From Sodiomyces alkalinus F11 (taxonomy: Eukaryota; Ascomycota; Sordariomycetes; Glomerellales; Plectosphaerellaceae): a stretch of DNA of 64,000 bases. The notes under the pieces were generated by a model. The model made no database searches. It was not told the DNA's origin and was given only the letters and a program-made list of their open reading frames with translations. Positions 48,680 through 60,656 of this stretch are shown piece after piece. Position 1 is the first letter of the stretch. The number at the start of each line of letters is the position of its first letter. The stretch is taken from NCBI RefSeq assembly GCF_003711515.1, contig NW_021167079.1, positions 175,471-239,470 of the forward strand, written 5' to 3'. A program made the position numbers and the translations under genes.

Positions 48680-50560
48680 GAATATCGACACTATAGCCGC
48701 TAATAACTCTATAGACTACTAGGCCACCGCCCCTAAGGGCTCCGAACTAAATAAGGGCGTTTAGCCTAAGGGACGGACCGCTATCAAGCTAAGCACTAGG
48801 CCCCATAAAGAGTATAATCCTAAGAAGAGTAGATAGGCGTTCTTAACGAGTGGTTTACCGCACCGCCTCTTTAAGGCCGTAGATAACGATACCCCTTATA
48901 CCAGGTTTAGAGCTATCTTAAAGGACGGCTAGTACATAGTTTAAGGACTCTTAGATAAGAATAAGAATAATAGGTTAAACGCAGAGATCGCAGGACTAAC
49001 TATATTATAGTCACCCCTAATAGTCTTATATAGTGAACGGTACCTTAAGGTCCGCTCTATTTTAATATTAGCCTACCGTCTACGCAACGATATTAAAGAC
49101 GATAAGAAGCAGGAAAAGAGTATTATAGAAGAAGTGGTAAGTGCGGTGATCAGCCGTAGGTAAGGGGACTTAAGACCCGCTATATTCCTTAACGAGATCC
49201 CGTGCTAGAGAGTAAATAGTAAAGGAAAAGCTAAGTTTATAACCCTCGAGGATAAGGCACGATATCGTGCTAGGACTAGCCGTTTTATTCCTATAATATG
49301 CCACGCTAACGGTAACTATTTTATTAGCCTGAGTATCGACTAAGAGACCTAGATTATATACGGGTACGATACTATATAGTCGGACGGTAAAGGTAAGCGC
49401 TATCTCCTCGAAGTCGCTCGTCTCGCGATACTGTAGTTAGTGTTTATCGGTACCCCTAAGGAAGCTATCGATAGTATGGCTAAGAAGTCCTATATTATAC
49501 CTAGTCTAATATAGCAGGACGGTTATTTATACGGCCCTTTTATTATAGAATAGATTAGGGCACTGGCCTAAGAGGGATATCTATTTCCCTAAAGCTCTAA
49601 GATTTATAAGTTCTCCTAAGGCCGTTATTACGGAAATAATATAGGGGAGTATACTCGGTATATTAAGGAGGGCTAGGTAAGCTATATTAGTAAGCTCTTC
49701 GGCTTCGGTCACTATATAGAGCTAGCTATAAAGCCCGCGACGCCGCCTCCTAAAGTCCGTAAAACGACTAGATTCCAGCCTGTTAATAAGACTAAGAAGT
49801 GGATACCGGTTAACCCGCCTAAAGGCCCTAAGACGCTAAAGACCCCCGCGACGCCCACGGCTAAGGTGGAGTCTATCGATCTTACTAGTTCCCCTAATCC
49901 CGAGATAGTAAACCTTACTAGCACGTTAGGCTAGAGTTTCCAGGACCCCCTAGTATTATCCAATAGTAGTAGCGACGTCGACGACGCAGGTTTCGGTGGT
50001 CTTAAGCTCTAAACGCTAAAGGGTAAGAAAGCTGTGAAGCAGACGCTACCGGCCGTTATGAAAACGCCGCCCCCGAAGATACTAAAGACGCCTAAGACTC
50101 CTAAGGCGGCGCCTAAGCCCGTAGCCGTCTTAAAGAAAAGGAGCTACGATATCAAAGATAAATAGGAAGAGGAGATAAAGTACTAGGCTAAGGGCACTAA
50201 GATATCTTATTACCTTCTCTACTATAGACTTATAGATATACGGCCTCTAGCTAAGCGTATTACTCCTATTAGGCTAAGCCTATACACTAAGGAAGAATAG
50301 GTTAAGTCCTTTAATAACCTGTACCGAGCTAGCCTCCGAGACGTAGTAGCTAATAGCGCGCTATATCTGCCGCTACCTCGGGCAGTACCTTAGGAAGGGT
50401 GGCTTCGTTATAACGCGGGGATTAAATAGGAGGCAGATAAAGCTACCGCTAATCAAAAGGCCAGGAAGGCTAATAAGCCTAACTATATAGTCGGAGGAAG
50501 AACCTTACGAAAGCGTAAGTAGAGGAATATATAGAGGATTAGATAAGAGATGTCTTAAGG
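48680..50560 (+). pseudogene. Ulp1/SENP-like (C48) peptidase ORF in element G, RIP-inactivated
   Basis: One plus-strand frame runs about 1.9 kb with only RIP-type stops. Its middle part resembles the Ulp1 catalytic domain. NGNYFISLSID has TAT at 49317-49319, which would be CAT (His) before a CA-to-TA change. IIYGYDT follows with GAT (Asp) at 49368-49370. Then comes a QQDGYLYGPFIIE-like segment: TAG at 49512-49514 (from CAG, Gln) and TAC at 49530-49532 (from TGC, Cys). This matches the spacing of the family's Q-x5-C-G signature. The Ulp1 family cleaves SUMO-like proteins and is also carried by several DNA transposon groups. The C-terminal half is a basic, Pro/Lys/Thr-rich tail (about 49730-50140). 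The minus-strand open frame 49712-49924 is a shadow. The function in G is unknown. Confidence 0.6.
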
Positions 50561-50762
50561 AAATAGTCGGTAAAGATAGTGAGGGAATAGTATATACGGA
50601 GGAACTGGAACTAAGAGGATCCCTAATCAGGTATACGTGGAGGACGGGGTGATCAGAGGAATAAAGGTATACGATAGCTCTTTACTTAGTTTATTTACTT
50701 ATATCTGCTTATTTTTAGGAGTTATCTACGCTACGAGGACATAATCGAGATCACTAGGGCCG

Positions 50763-51126
50763 TATTATAACCGCGCAGATACGGCGTTAGAGTGGTTCGG
50801 CAGACGGTTATATAACCCCCCTTTTTAAGGCCGCTAGATCCGCTGTCTATATATATATTATGGACAGGCTCGGGACGTCCCTATCGGGGGACTATAATAT
50901 AATTATTATCCTCTTTTATAATTACTTATTCTACGTTTAAGGTATCTTTCCAGTTTAACTTACATTGCCCTAATCAGAATAGTGACTACCGATCTACTTC
51001 TTCGCTAAAGGTTATAGCGGTGTTGGTTATGTTTTGGTTATGCATCGTGGTTTCACTGGACTAACCTCTTTGTCTAATCTTTGTCTTGACGATCTGGTGC
51101 CACTACGTCTTTACCCAGTTATAATA
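50763..51126 (+). repeat. 3' LTR of element G
   Basis: 364 bp, TATTATAACCGCG to AGTTATAATA. It aligns with 36940-37303. Its 3' half (about 51010-51115) retains far more TG sites than the 5' LTR. The sequence after it (TCCGAGAGC…) matches neither the left flank nor element E. Confidence 0.85.
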
Positions 51127-51499
51127 TCCGAGAGCTATATAGGGTAGTTAGATAAGCTAAGTCTATCCTTACTCTAACCTATATAGGCTTTTCACGGGGC
51201 CTAATCTTTCTTTTTTTCTTTTTATTTATTTCGCGTATATAGCCCTAAAGCTATGGCGCGGCGCCTTTTGCCCTATAGGCTTAAGGCTAGAATAAGCTAT
51301 AGTAACGAGTGGAGTAGTAGTAAATGAAGGAAATCCTCCGTAATAGTCTGCCTAATATACCGAAAAACAGGTAAAAAACCAAAACAGAAAACTAGACCGC
51401 AGGATCCGAGGTATACGCCCTATACTACTCCGCCGAGACTATTTTAGTAGCTAAAAGATAGGCCTCTAAGGCCTGTATACCTCGTTTAGTACCGAATAA

Positions 51500-54400
51500 T
51501 AGCGGCAGGGATAGCGGTAGGCCTGCTAGGGCTTCCCGTAGGGCTGTTTGTTCGTTTTTATAAAAAGGGCAAGAAAGGATAAGGTGGGCTATATCCTGTA
51601 TAGGGGAGCCGGGATAGGAACAGCGGTTGTTAGCGTAGTTTTGGGTCCTTTTTTAGTGGGTTTTTAGGTATCCGAAGCCGGTTTTTAACTATGTCAAAGC
51701 CGATTTTTCCTACCTAGGGCCTTATATTAGTAGTGGTTTTCGGGAGAAACGGAGGCTATCGCGGACTAGTCGCCTATATAGGCGGCCTAATCGAACCGAT
51801 TTACCTCTTTTTTCCACCTCTTCCTCTTCGTTCTATAAAGTCTTCTAGTCTCGAACTAGGGCCTCGTTAACCCGGCGTTTTAAGTGGCTAAGGGTAACTA
51901 AGCTAATAGATTTAGCAGCTTTTTTAGGGCTTAACGCCTATTTAGCTACCTTATCCGCTAGTTCGTTCCCTTCTATCCTTATATATAAAGGGCACCACTA
52001 TATAAAGACTAAAGTGCCCTGTTATTTAAGATATTAGATATGGGTCTTTATTAGAATATAGAGTGCTTATACGTTACTACAGGACTAGCACTAGACTTAT
52101 ATATAGATAGGGGGATCGTAGTTAGGTTAGACTATTAGAGATATAACGCGTCGAGATCTAGTAGGCTAGTTACCTTAGAAGTTAGCTTAGATCTAGTAAG
52201 CTAATTAGCTTAGGAACCAGCTTATACCTAAACTTAGTCCTAAGGAGGCCTCTCGCCACCCACTTAGTTAAAAAACCTTAGGTAGGTATAAAAAGGGGAG
52301 TGTCTTCTATAGTTCCTAGAGTCTTAGAAGGACTTAACGAATAATCTTATCACGGTACCCCCTCCTTAGTTCCTATTAGTCCTTAAGTGATCTTATATCG
52401 CTCTGTAATAGCCTATTACTTCTTATAGTATACCTATAACAGTCTTAGCCTCTATAGCCTACTACGAGGAGCGCTAAAGCTTCTAAATAACCGTCTATAC
52501 ATCGCTAAAAATATAGTTTTCTAGGGGCCTAGGCGACTGCTCTAGGGCAGTATAAAGGGCCTGAAGAATAGTGTATAATTCGGCGTCAGCGACTTCGGCA
52601 GAGTCCTCTAGGTTAATACCTATAGCTCTACAGGGCCTACTAGTACTAGCTAGCTATAAAATAGCAGCTATAGCCTACGGAGGCCCTGTAGGAGGCCTTA
52701 TAGGGTGGCCTAGGGAACCGTCGGTGTAGAAAACAAAGACCCACTCGCCTAGAAATTATTATATATCCTTAAGGGCTTCGAGGTAGGCTGTTTTTAGGTC
52801 TTAGGTGCCGGAGTCGGTATTATCCGTGGTTTTAGACCGTTCCTTTAGAGGAAAAAAGGGCCTAAGGTCTGCTATAGGCTCGGAGGCCTAGGGGGCCTCC
52901 CACCTAGCTGCCGGGCCCTTTATCCCCTAGGACTGCCCTACTAAGGCTACTAATTCTAGGCCTAGTTTATAAAGCTGTGTGGTGGGCTATACGTCTTATA
53001 GGCGGGCGAGGCCTTCCCCTAGCTCCCCTAGAAGCTAGCGTCTAATAGAGTGGTTCGGTAAGAACTTTAAGGACCTAAAGGCATAAAGCCTATTGGATCT
53101 AGTTAACCGAATCGAAGCTAGAAGGACTACTACTTCTAGTTCTAGACGCCGTAAGGGGGCCCCCCTAAAAGCCCCTAAAGCCCTGACTAGAGCTTCGTAT
53201 TATAGGCGTTCTAGGCGGTCGACTAGGTGCTTTTTAGGTGATTTAGGGTCCCACCATAGCTATAAGCCAAAGTCAGCTAGTAAGGCTATACAGGCTATAT
53301 ATAGCTGCCGTATAGCCTTAAAAGAAAGGCCTCTCTACGAGCTAGCTAGCCTATGGAGTCTATTTAAGGCCCCTATAGCTGAATTGACGCGTTTTTCGAT
53401 ATAGGGTTTAAAGGATAGCTTAGGGTTAGACAAGATCCCTAGCTACCTAATAGCACCTAGCATAGGTTTAACTAAGTGCCCTCCTATAATAATCGGGGCG
53501 TCTTTAACAGAGCGTCTTTGGTGGAAGTGAATAAGCTCTGTTTTATCCGGGTCGAAAAGAACATGGTTATTATTAGCTGCTTTGACAAAGGAGGCTACGG
53601 CTCTTTCCAGGATCTTATAGTTTTTCCTAGCCGACGTAGACGCTATAGATAGCTAAAAATCGTTTATGTAGAATAACTAAAGACCTATAAAATCAGGCCC
53701 CGCTATAATCATCCTAATATAAATTAGGAATAGGATAGGGGAAACCGGGGAGCCTTATAGGACCCCTATATTTAGGGGGGTAGGCTGCTAAACCTGGCCC
53801 TCGAAGGCTAGTTGGATACGCCTGTCCTTTATAAAGGAGGCTACTTATTTAACTAGATTCGAGGGTAGTTAGAGCTCTTAAAGGGTTCTTAGTAGCTAAG
53901 GGCGGGCGATATAGTCGAAGGCTCCCTTAATATCGAAAAATAGCGTAGAAATTACGGCGTTTTGCCGTGATTTACGCTGTTTTTCGATATAGTAAAGGAG
54001 AAGAAGGGCAGTATCGATGGCGGATCGTTATTTTCTACCCCCTATCTAACTAGAGTATAGAAGGTCGTCGCGGGTATTAGCTAAAAAGCTAAGCCTAGTA
54101 GCTATAACCCTCTTAAGGACTTTATCTAAGCAGTTTAGAAGGGCTATAATCCTATAAGATTTAGGATTAGAATAGTCCTTCTTCCCCGGCATTAGTAGAA
54201 CGACCCCTAGGGCCTCTTTCTAGTAGGCAGGGTGGTGGCCTGCTAAAAATAAAGCTGAGTAGGCCTTTAAAAAGAGCCCGGGAATAGCCTTATAGGCCTA
54301 TTAGATCGGCTATAAGCTTATCCTACTAGGCCCTAGGGCTTTCCCCTTAGTAGCTTTAAAGATAGCGCGTTATAGTTCTATAGCCTAAAGGCTAGGCCAC

Positions 54401-55960
54401 TCCCACGGTTTTATAGGGCCCTTACTACGTGATCTAGTTAGGCTTTAGGGACTGTTAAAAGGGTTAGAGGGGCCTAGGTCCCCCGAAGGGCCTATAAATA
54501 CAGGGGCGTCAAGGGCGTCGGTAGCGGAGGGAAAAAGGGTCTAAAGAAGGGTGTTATATGTTTTATCGAAGGCGTAGGCTTTTTGTTTTATAGGCGTTTA
54601 AATCGGTGGGATCTTCGTATTTAGGCCGCTTTTCGTGTAGTTATAGGCCTTAAAAATCTCCGGGCCTTACGCGTTAGCTAGGAAGGCCTCCTAGTGATTC
54701 TTTTTTACTATTTTTACTACCCTATAATAGGCGTTTCGAGCCTCTTTCTAGGTAGTTTCTAGAGCCGCTAGCCGGGTAGCCGAGGCCCCTTTTTTACCTT
54801 TTCTAAAAACCATAAAAGCCCTATTAGGTATTTTTCGTAGGGCTTTTAGCTTTAGGGTCCACCACGGTTTCGAATACTTTACTACCCTTAGCTCCGGCAT
54901 AGAGGCCTTAATAGCTAGGGAAATAGTATCTGATAAGTAGCGACCTATAGAGTCCTAGTCCGAGGCGTTGATAGCCTGTTAAAGATATTAGTCGAGGCTA
55001 GATTCTAGGCTCTTTAGGGTGCTAGTAAATAGATTCCAGTCTGCTAGCCTATAATTATAGGCCGGTGGAAGGGATCTATTTATAGGACCTTTAGAGCCTA
55101 GAATAGAGGCTGAAATCAGGATAGCGCGGTGTAGAGAGGGAGTGTTTTCGATATATTCCTACTTATAAAAGCGGAGACGATTAAAGCCGGGCGTGTAAAA
55201 TACTAGGTCTATAACCGACTCTTAGCGAAGATTAGACCTAAAAAAGGTCCCCCCGTTTAGGTTAACTTCTTTAGGGTCTACTAAATAGGTGGCCTTAAGG
55301 CTATTTAACTAGTCTACTAAGGCCTAGGCCTTAAGAGAAGCCTGATTCGTAGCAGCCCCGTTCTACTACTAGTAGTTCCTATTAAAGTCCCCTATAATAA
55401 GGGTCGGCTTAGGGACCTAAAGGCCCTATAGCACATGATCTTTGGTCCAGGGTCGGCTTTTAAAGCCTAAAAAAGAAGGAAAAGAAGAAGAGATCGAAGA
55501 GATAAAGGGGGTAGGGCTAGGAGGCCTTATAAGCCCTTTACCTATTATCTCGGGGTCCTGTTCTGTCTAATTATAGACGTTTAGGATATAGAAGGTCTAT
55601 AGATAATAGACCTTTATAAGCTTCGCGTCTATATTATCTAGAAGGTCTTCGTGGTGTGAAAAATCGATACCCGAGCCTTTTATTATATAAGTATGGACCC
55701 TAGGTTTAATAGGGAAAAACTAGGTTTTCCGAGATGTAGGCGTGATAGTGTAGAAGGCTAGGTGGTTTCTAATATACCACCCTTCTAGTTTCGAGACGTA
55801 GGAGGGCTCCTAAATAAGGACTATATTAGCCAAAGCCTCTAAAGCCTATTCTAGGATAGCTTCCTACGCCGGGCCCTATTTATCGACGTTATGCTAAATA
55901 AACCGCATTTCTTTGGAACTAAAAGACCCTTTATTTATAGGATTTAGGGTTTAATAGCTC
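51500..55960 (-). pseudogene. ORF2 of LINE J (APE-RT-RNase H), RIP-inactivated
   Basis: Minus-strand reading begins with an AP-endonuclease domain (about 54950-55950) that includes PTLIIGDFNRNYYW near 55370-55410. The RT (about 53400-54400) includes GSPVSPILFLIYIRM near 53705-53760 and FYINDF*LSIASTSAR near 53640-53685, the latter holding the RT active-site position (DD changed to ND). The RNase H has GINLEDSAEVADAELYTILQ near 52565-52625. The C-terminal AHLILSCPFYKNE (about 51550-51590) is a His/Cys motif common at the end of fungal LINE ORF2. Stops are frequent. The plus-strand open frame 53093-53404 is a shadow. Confidence 0.78.
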
Positions 55961-57500
55961 GAAAGACCTAGTAGTCTTTACTATAAGGGGGGTATACCCT
56001 ATCGTAGTTATAGCACTTATAGGTTCTATGTTCGTAGTCGCTATATTCCTCGCACTCGTTACAGTAGTAGTCTTCGTCGCCATGGCCCTTCGTAGCGTAG
56101 ATAGAGTAGGTAGTTAGGCTTTTATAGGTCCCTCGGGTATGCCCGAATTTCTAGTAGTTAGAGCACTGGGTCCTAGGGGTTATAGGCCTATATTTATAGA
56201 CCTTTAGCCGCTGGCCGGCTATAAAGAGCCCCTGTTTTAAGCAGTATTTCTGCTCTTTAGTAATAGACACTAAAGTAATAATAGTGCCGTATAGCCTATC
56301 TAGGGTACCTAGCCACCAAGGCTTCCCTACTACCCTAATAGGGCTAAAGGTGCCGATTTCAGTAATTAGGTCCTTTAAACCTAGGCCCTGCTTTAGGCTG
56401 CGGTTTAGGGCTTCTTACGGTGTGTCGGAAGAGTCGGTAGGGTCGGATAACAGGGCCTCCCCCCCTCCGAAGGCCCTAGTAGGCACCTATTTAATAATAA
56501 ACTTAAACTAGTCGCCTATGGGTTAGGGGGGCTAAAGAGGCAGGTTTAGCTCCTTAAACCACTGATTCTACGAGTCTAGGAGCTACTAGACGCTATATTT
56601 CGGGCCCGGGGTTAAAATAAGGTTCCTATTAGCTAAAAGGCTAATAGCCGTAATAGCAGGGATTTTTAGGGCCTTATTTAGCCTGTTCCGGAGCATAAAG
56701 GGATTAAAGTTCTCCCTAGGGATCCTTTCCCCTGCCGAAGGCTATAAAATAACCTTAGGGACTTTTTTAGGGTCTATAGGGAGGGGAGCCGGGGGGGCCG
56801 GGGGGGCTAAAGGTGCCGAGGCCCTTTAGGGGGCCTAGGGTGCTATAGAGCCTGTTTTTCCATTTAAAGCTTCGCTATAAAAGGGCTTAGGCTATTCTGT
56901 AAGCCTACGAACTGCTTAGGCTAGTTCGTCGACCTTCTACTCGAGTATAGGGGGCTAGGAGCCTTATAGGGTTCAGTCGATAGCAGATTTAAGACCTGCG
57001 GATAGGGCTTTAATCTAGGGGATAGGGTCAAGATCGTAGGCCTATTAGAGTAGCTAAAAAGCCTACTAAAGAAGACCCCTAGCCTAGGCCATACTAGCCA
57101 AACTAGTCGACTTCTAGGGCGTAGTAGGGGGGGTTCCAGCAGTTCGAGGGGTCTTTTTAGCCTATTTAGAGTCTATAAGGCCCTATCTTTTAGCAGGGGG
57201 GGCCCTAGAGGGCGTTTCGAAAAGGCCTTCGGCCTTAGAGTTAGAGGGGGGCTCGGTTCGGGTCCTAGAAAGCCTTCTAGGGGTTAGGGTCGAAGGGCTA
57301 AGCTGCCTTTTTGAATTAAGGGGCGTAATAAAGGTAGAAGTCCCTGTATTTACAGGGCTTTCAGGGGTTTCCCCTATTTCTATCTCCCCTAAGCCCTCTA
57401 TATTTATAGGGGGCTCGGAGGTGGTTCCGGGGGCGTTATGGTGGGTTAGGGCGTTATTATAGCTAGTGCTATGGCTGTTGTTATGGCTGGGGTCTTTTAT
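55961..57500 (-). pseudogene. ORF1 of LINE J (gag-like, zinc knuckles), RIP-inactivated
   Basis: The minus-strand zinc-knuckle region (about 56010-56190) corresponds to 62300-62490 in LINE I, where the CCHC spacing is clearer. Upstream (higher coordinates) it is rich in Pro, Ala and Ser. The plus-strand open frame 56284-56511 is a shadow. The precise start is unknown. Confidence 0.65.
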
Positions 57501-57787
57501 GGGGTGCTGGGGTCGCGAGGCGTTAGTGGTTACGGCTCTGCGTGGCTGCTGTATTAGCGTAGGCGTATAGGCTATATCAGACTTTTTCCCCGTATGCGGG
57601 GCACTCGTACGTATATTTCCAGGCGTTTTCGCACTTATTTTACGCCCTAAATAGCTCCTGCGCGATACAGGGCTATAGACAGGCGTATAGAGCTCGAAAA
57701 GAGCTATCGATTAATATAGCTTTTAAGTGGTTTAGAGCGTTTGCGCGTAAAACGTGGGTCCCCCCAAAAGAGTAGTAAGAAGGATAA

Positions 57788-58036
57788 CGGGGCCTATATA
57801 TAGGCTATATCGGCCTAGAAAACCCTTTAGTGGGCTATAAAGGTAAATATTTAGAAGTCGGGGAACCTATTATACTACCGGAATGGTATTAAGATTTCGC
57901 TAACGTTTTTAATATCGAAAACGCCGGGAGGCTGCCGATATACTAGTAGTAGGACCACGCGATTAAGGTCGATGAAGGAAAGAAGCCTTCTTACGGCCCT
58001 ATTTATTCCCTCGCCATATAGGAACTAAAAGTGCTA
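57788..58036 (+). pseudogene. Gypsy RT N-terminal fragment, probably part of element E
   Basis: The plus strand reads like the start of a gypsy RT: VGEPIIPEWY*DFANVFNIE, then DHAIKVDEGKKPSYGPIYSL and ELKVLR. It corresponds to the widespread 'PEEYHDFADVFS…DHAIELEPGKKPPYGPIYSLS…ELEVLR' pattern. It lies between LINE J and the LTR of element H. E ends after its protease at 36939 and lacks an RT, so this is the likely next piece of E. Confidence 0.68.
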
Positions 58037-58403
58037 CGTTATACAACCGCGTAGATATGGCTTTAGTGTAGTATCGGTAGCCAGTTATATAACCCCCTTT
58101 TTTAAGGCTACGGGACCCACCTCCTATATATATATTAAGGACAGGCTCCGGATATCCCTATCGAGGGACTATTATATAATTATTATCCTCTTTTATAATT
58201 ACTTATTCTACGTTTAAGGTATCTTTTTAGTTTAACCTACGTTGCCCTGATTAGAATAGTGACTACCGATCTACTTCTTTGCTAAAGGTTATAGCGGTGT
58301 TAGTTATAGTTTAGTTATATATCGTGGTTTTACTGGACTAACCTCTTTATCTAATCTTTATCTTAACGATCTAGTGCTACTATATCTTTATCTAGTCATA
58401 ATA
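58037..58403 (+). repeat. 5' LTR of element H
   Basis: About 367 bp, starting CGTTATACAACCGCG and ending AGTCATAATA. It aligns with both G LTRs, keeping the TATA-like run (ATATATATATT) at about 58126-58136. Confidence 0.82.
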
Positions 58404-59099
58404 TAGTGCTCGGAGGCGGATTTATTCGGTATCCTGAAAGTGTTCTAACCCTGATTAGAATAATAGAGGCGCTTAAGGGAGGTTCCGGCCCTCCTAAACG
58501 GACTACTAGTTAACGACCCCTAAAGCATATAAAGATAACGACCGAGGAAGGATTTAACGCTTTAAGACTTAGGGGAGATTTACCCTAATAGATTTAGAAA
58601 AAGAAACGATTATATAGGTGAGATAGGAAGCACTTTTAGCACTTTTAATTATTAGACCCGCCGCCGCGGAGGTAGTAATTATAGGAATAGAATAAACTGA
58701 TTAGATCGCGATAGAGTTAGATTCCGGATATAGAATAGACTTAATAGAGGGCTATAACCCTTACCACTAATTAAAATATACTCTCATGTAATAGTAAAGA
58801 AAAGATAAGACCGCCGAGAGTAGCTTACCCGGATTAGGGTAATTAACCCCAAATAATCTAAAGAAAATACTAATACCGAGCGTGGAAGCGAAATAACAAT
58901 ACCTTATATAAGGACCCGATAGTCTAATAGATACGACCTTTACGGACCCCGTAAGTAAGCTATAATACTTCTTTATAAGACTTAGCGTATAATATTACTA
59001 ATATTAATATCCGTGAGTATAGTCATTTTACTAATAGGTAATTTCCTAATCGTAGGGGGCCTCTTCTTTTAAGGTGAGTTAGAAAAGCTTAACCCCGAA

Positions 59100-60656
59100 G
59101 ATAAATATCACGGAGTAAAACCTAGGACTGCCCTTTTATTAAAGACTCTATTACTCTTATTAAGATAAGATAATATATATACTAACCTAGCTAGTATCTA
59201 GAATACTTATAGAATCTTCTTACTAGACGATTAGTTCGAAGAACCTTTCCCTAAACACCCTAAACGCCCTAACCCTATTATTATTATTTGCTTCCCCCTT
59301 TATACTTACACCTAAAATACTATAGATACTTAGACTTAGTATCGTGAGCCTACTCCCGTTATCGTTATTAGCGACTCCGATAATAAGGCTCCCTCGCCGG
59401 CTATTCCCCTTATTCTTACGCCCGCTACTTCTACTACCCCTAATTAGGAGAACTACGATATCGGGGCTATAGCCTTACCTCCGCCCGCTCCTAGGCCGAC
59501 TACTACGTTTACCGCGACTCCGACTACTATTTCGATAACTGCACCTGGATCTGCCCCTAATACTGCCTATAAATCGACTACTGCCCCTGCCTAGCCTGTC
59601 TTTACTACCTAGCCCGCCCCGAACGCTCCTACTACTACCGCCCCTAAGCGTTAGTAGCCTCCTACTACCGCTAAAGACTTAATTAAGCTACTATAAGCCC
59701 TAATAACTATAACCGGGAGAGTATTATCGCTAAGGTCGTTAAAGCCCTGCCCCCTACTATTACCCCTAAATCCCCTTAATACTAGAGCTCCCCGCTTTAG
59801 TAGTAAGTCCCTCTTTATATTTCTTTAGTAGTATAATAACTATACTAAGCTTAACCGCCTTAGTAAAGCCGATAAGATTACCTATATTAACCTATAAACG
59901 GATACGGCTATTCGTCCCGCTATTAAACGTCTAGTTAAAGAGGTTTAAGCCGCTAAAGGTAGTTAGTCTGATCTAATTAAGAAGCTTGTTGAAAAGTACT
60001 CTTATCTAGATCCTAACTACTAACTTAACTTCTCTTATACGGTTTATTAGCTTCGGGTGAATTATAAGACGTATAAGATTAATAGCGTTTAGTAGGTTAA
60101 GGATTTACAATAGTAACTCATTATCTAGAAGGCTAAGGCTAAGCGGCTTTAAGGCACTTTTATTAAGGACTCTAAGCTCTGCGGTATCGTCTTTACTATT
60201 CTATATAGGGATATCTATATATTTTCCACTAATAAGCTTAAGATTCGAGGCACTAATCTAAGGAAGATAGTTAAGAGCTATAGACTGCTTTCGGAGCTAT
60301 TACGCGAGTAGTCTACGGATATCTAGGAAGCGGAGTGTAAGCCTATAAATAAGGACGCTATACTAAGTATAGCTAAGTCTAATTAGCTTAATAGTGCCGC
60401 TTTTTAGCCCACGATCTTAAAGCGGCCTATTATAGTCTAGGAGTCTATAGCCTGTTATTCGGATATAGATAAGCTTACTAACCTCCTCGAGAAGTATACT
60501 ATTTCCCTTATCTATAATAGAGCTAAAGGCATTAGGGGTATTACTACCTATATACTCGCCCTATCTAAGAGGATAGGCACGGAAAAGGTCTAAGCCCTCC
60601 TCGCTATAAAGTCTAATCTAAAGAACGCCTTTTATACCGTCCTTAAGTATACCCCT
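59100..60656 (+). pseudogene. gag fragment of element H
   Basis: A collinear, RIP-damaged copy of the G gag capsid region. The match ends near 39515 in G coordinates, before the zinc knuckle. Confidence 0.75.

Larger units (their letters stand above)
36940..51126 (+). mobile_element. Giant Ty3/gypsy-like LTR retrotransposon G (14.2 kb, dead)
   Basis: Bounded by two 364-bp direct LTRs (36940-37303 and 50763-51126) of the same family as the LTR at 58037. Gag, protease, RT, RNase H and integrase are readable on the plus strand between about 38040 and 45290. The 5.4 kb between integrase and 3' LTR hold an antisense ORF and a Ulp1-like sense ORF. No target-site duplication is visible (GGCTA before, TCCGA after). 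Either the two LTRs belong to different original copies, or a flank was lost. The length is about twice that of an ordinary gypsy element. Confidence 0.8.
51127..57787 (-). mobile_element. Tad-like LINE retrotransposon J (minus strand, dead)
   Basis: A non-LTR element. Its 5' end, at about 57787 on the right, starts TTATCCTTCTTACTACTC and matches the start of LINE I at 60657 in the opposite orientation. ORF1 with zinc knuckles is followed by ORF2 with endonuclease, RT and RNase H, the arrangement of the fungal Tad1 clade. On the left a T-rich tract (about 51207-51231) is probably the complement of the A-rich 3' tail. Whether 51127-51200 belongs to the LINE or to older DNA cannot be decided. 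Confidence 0.8.
58037..60656 (+). mobile_element. 5' part of a second G-family element (H), truncated
   Basis: 58037-58403 is an LTR of the G family, followed by the same primer-site-like TAGTGCTCGGAGGCGG and the same leader and gag as G (for example 59200-60650 matches 38095-39515). The gag is more stop-ridden than in G and lacks some segments. It stops at about 60656, where LINE I begins. Its right end is not in the window. Confidence 0.85.

Noticed and set aside
36935..51131. Target-site duplication of element G
   Set aside because: GGCTA and TCCGA do not match. Shifting the LTR edge to gain an ATAT match would make the LTR ends inconsistent with the third copy.
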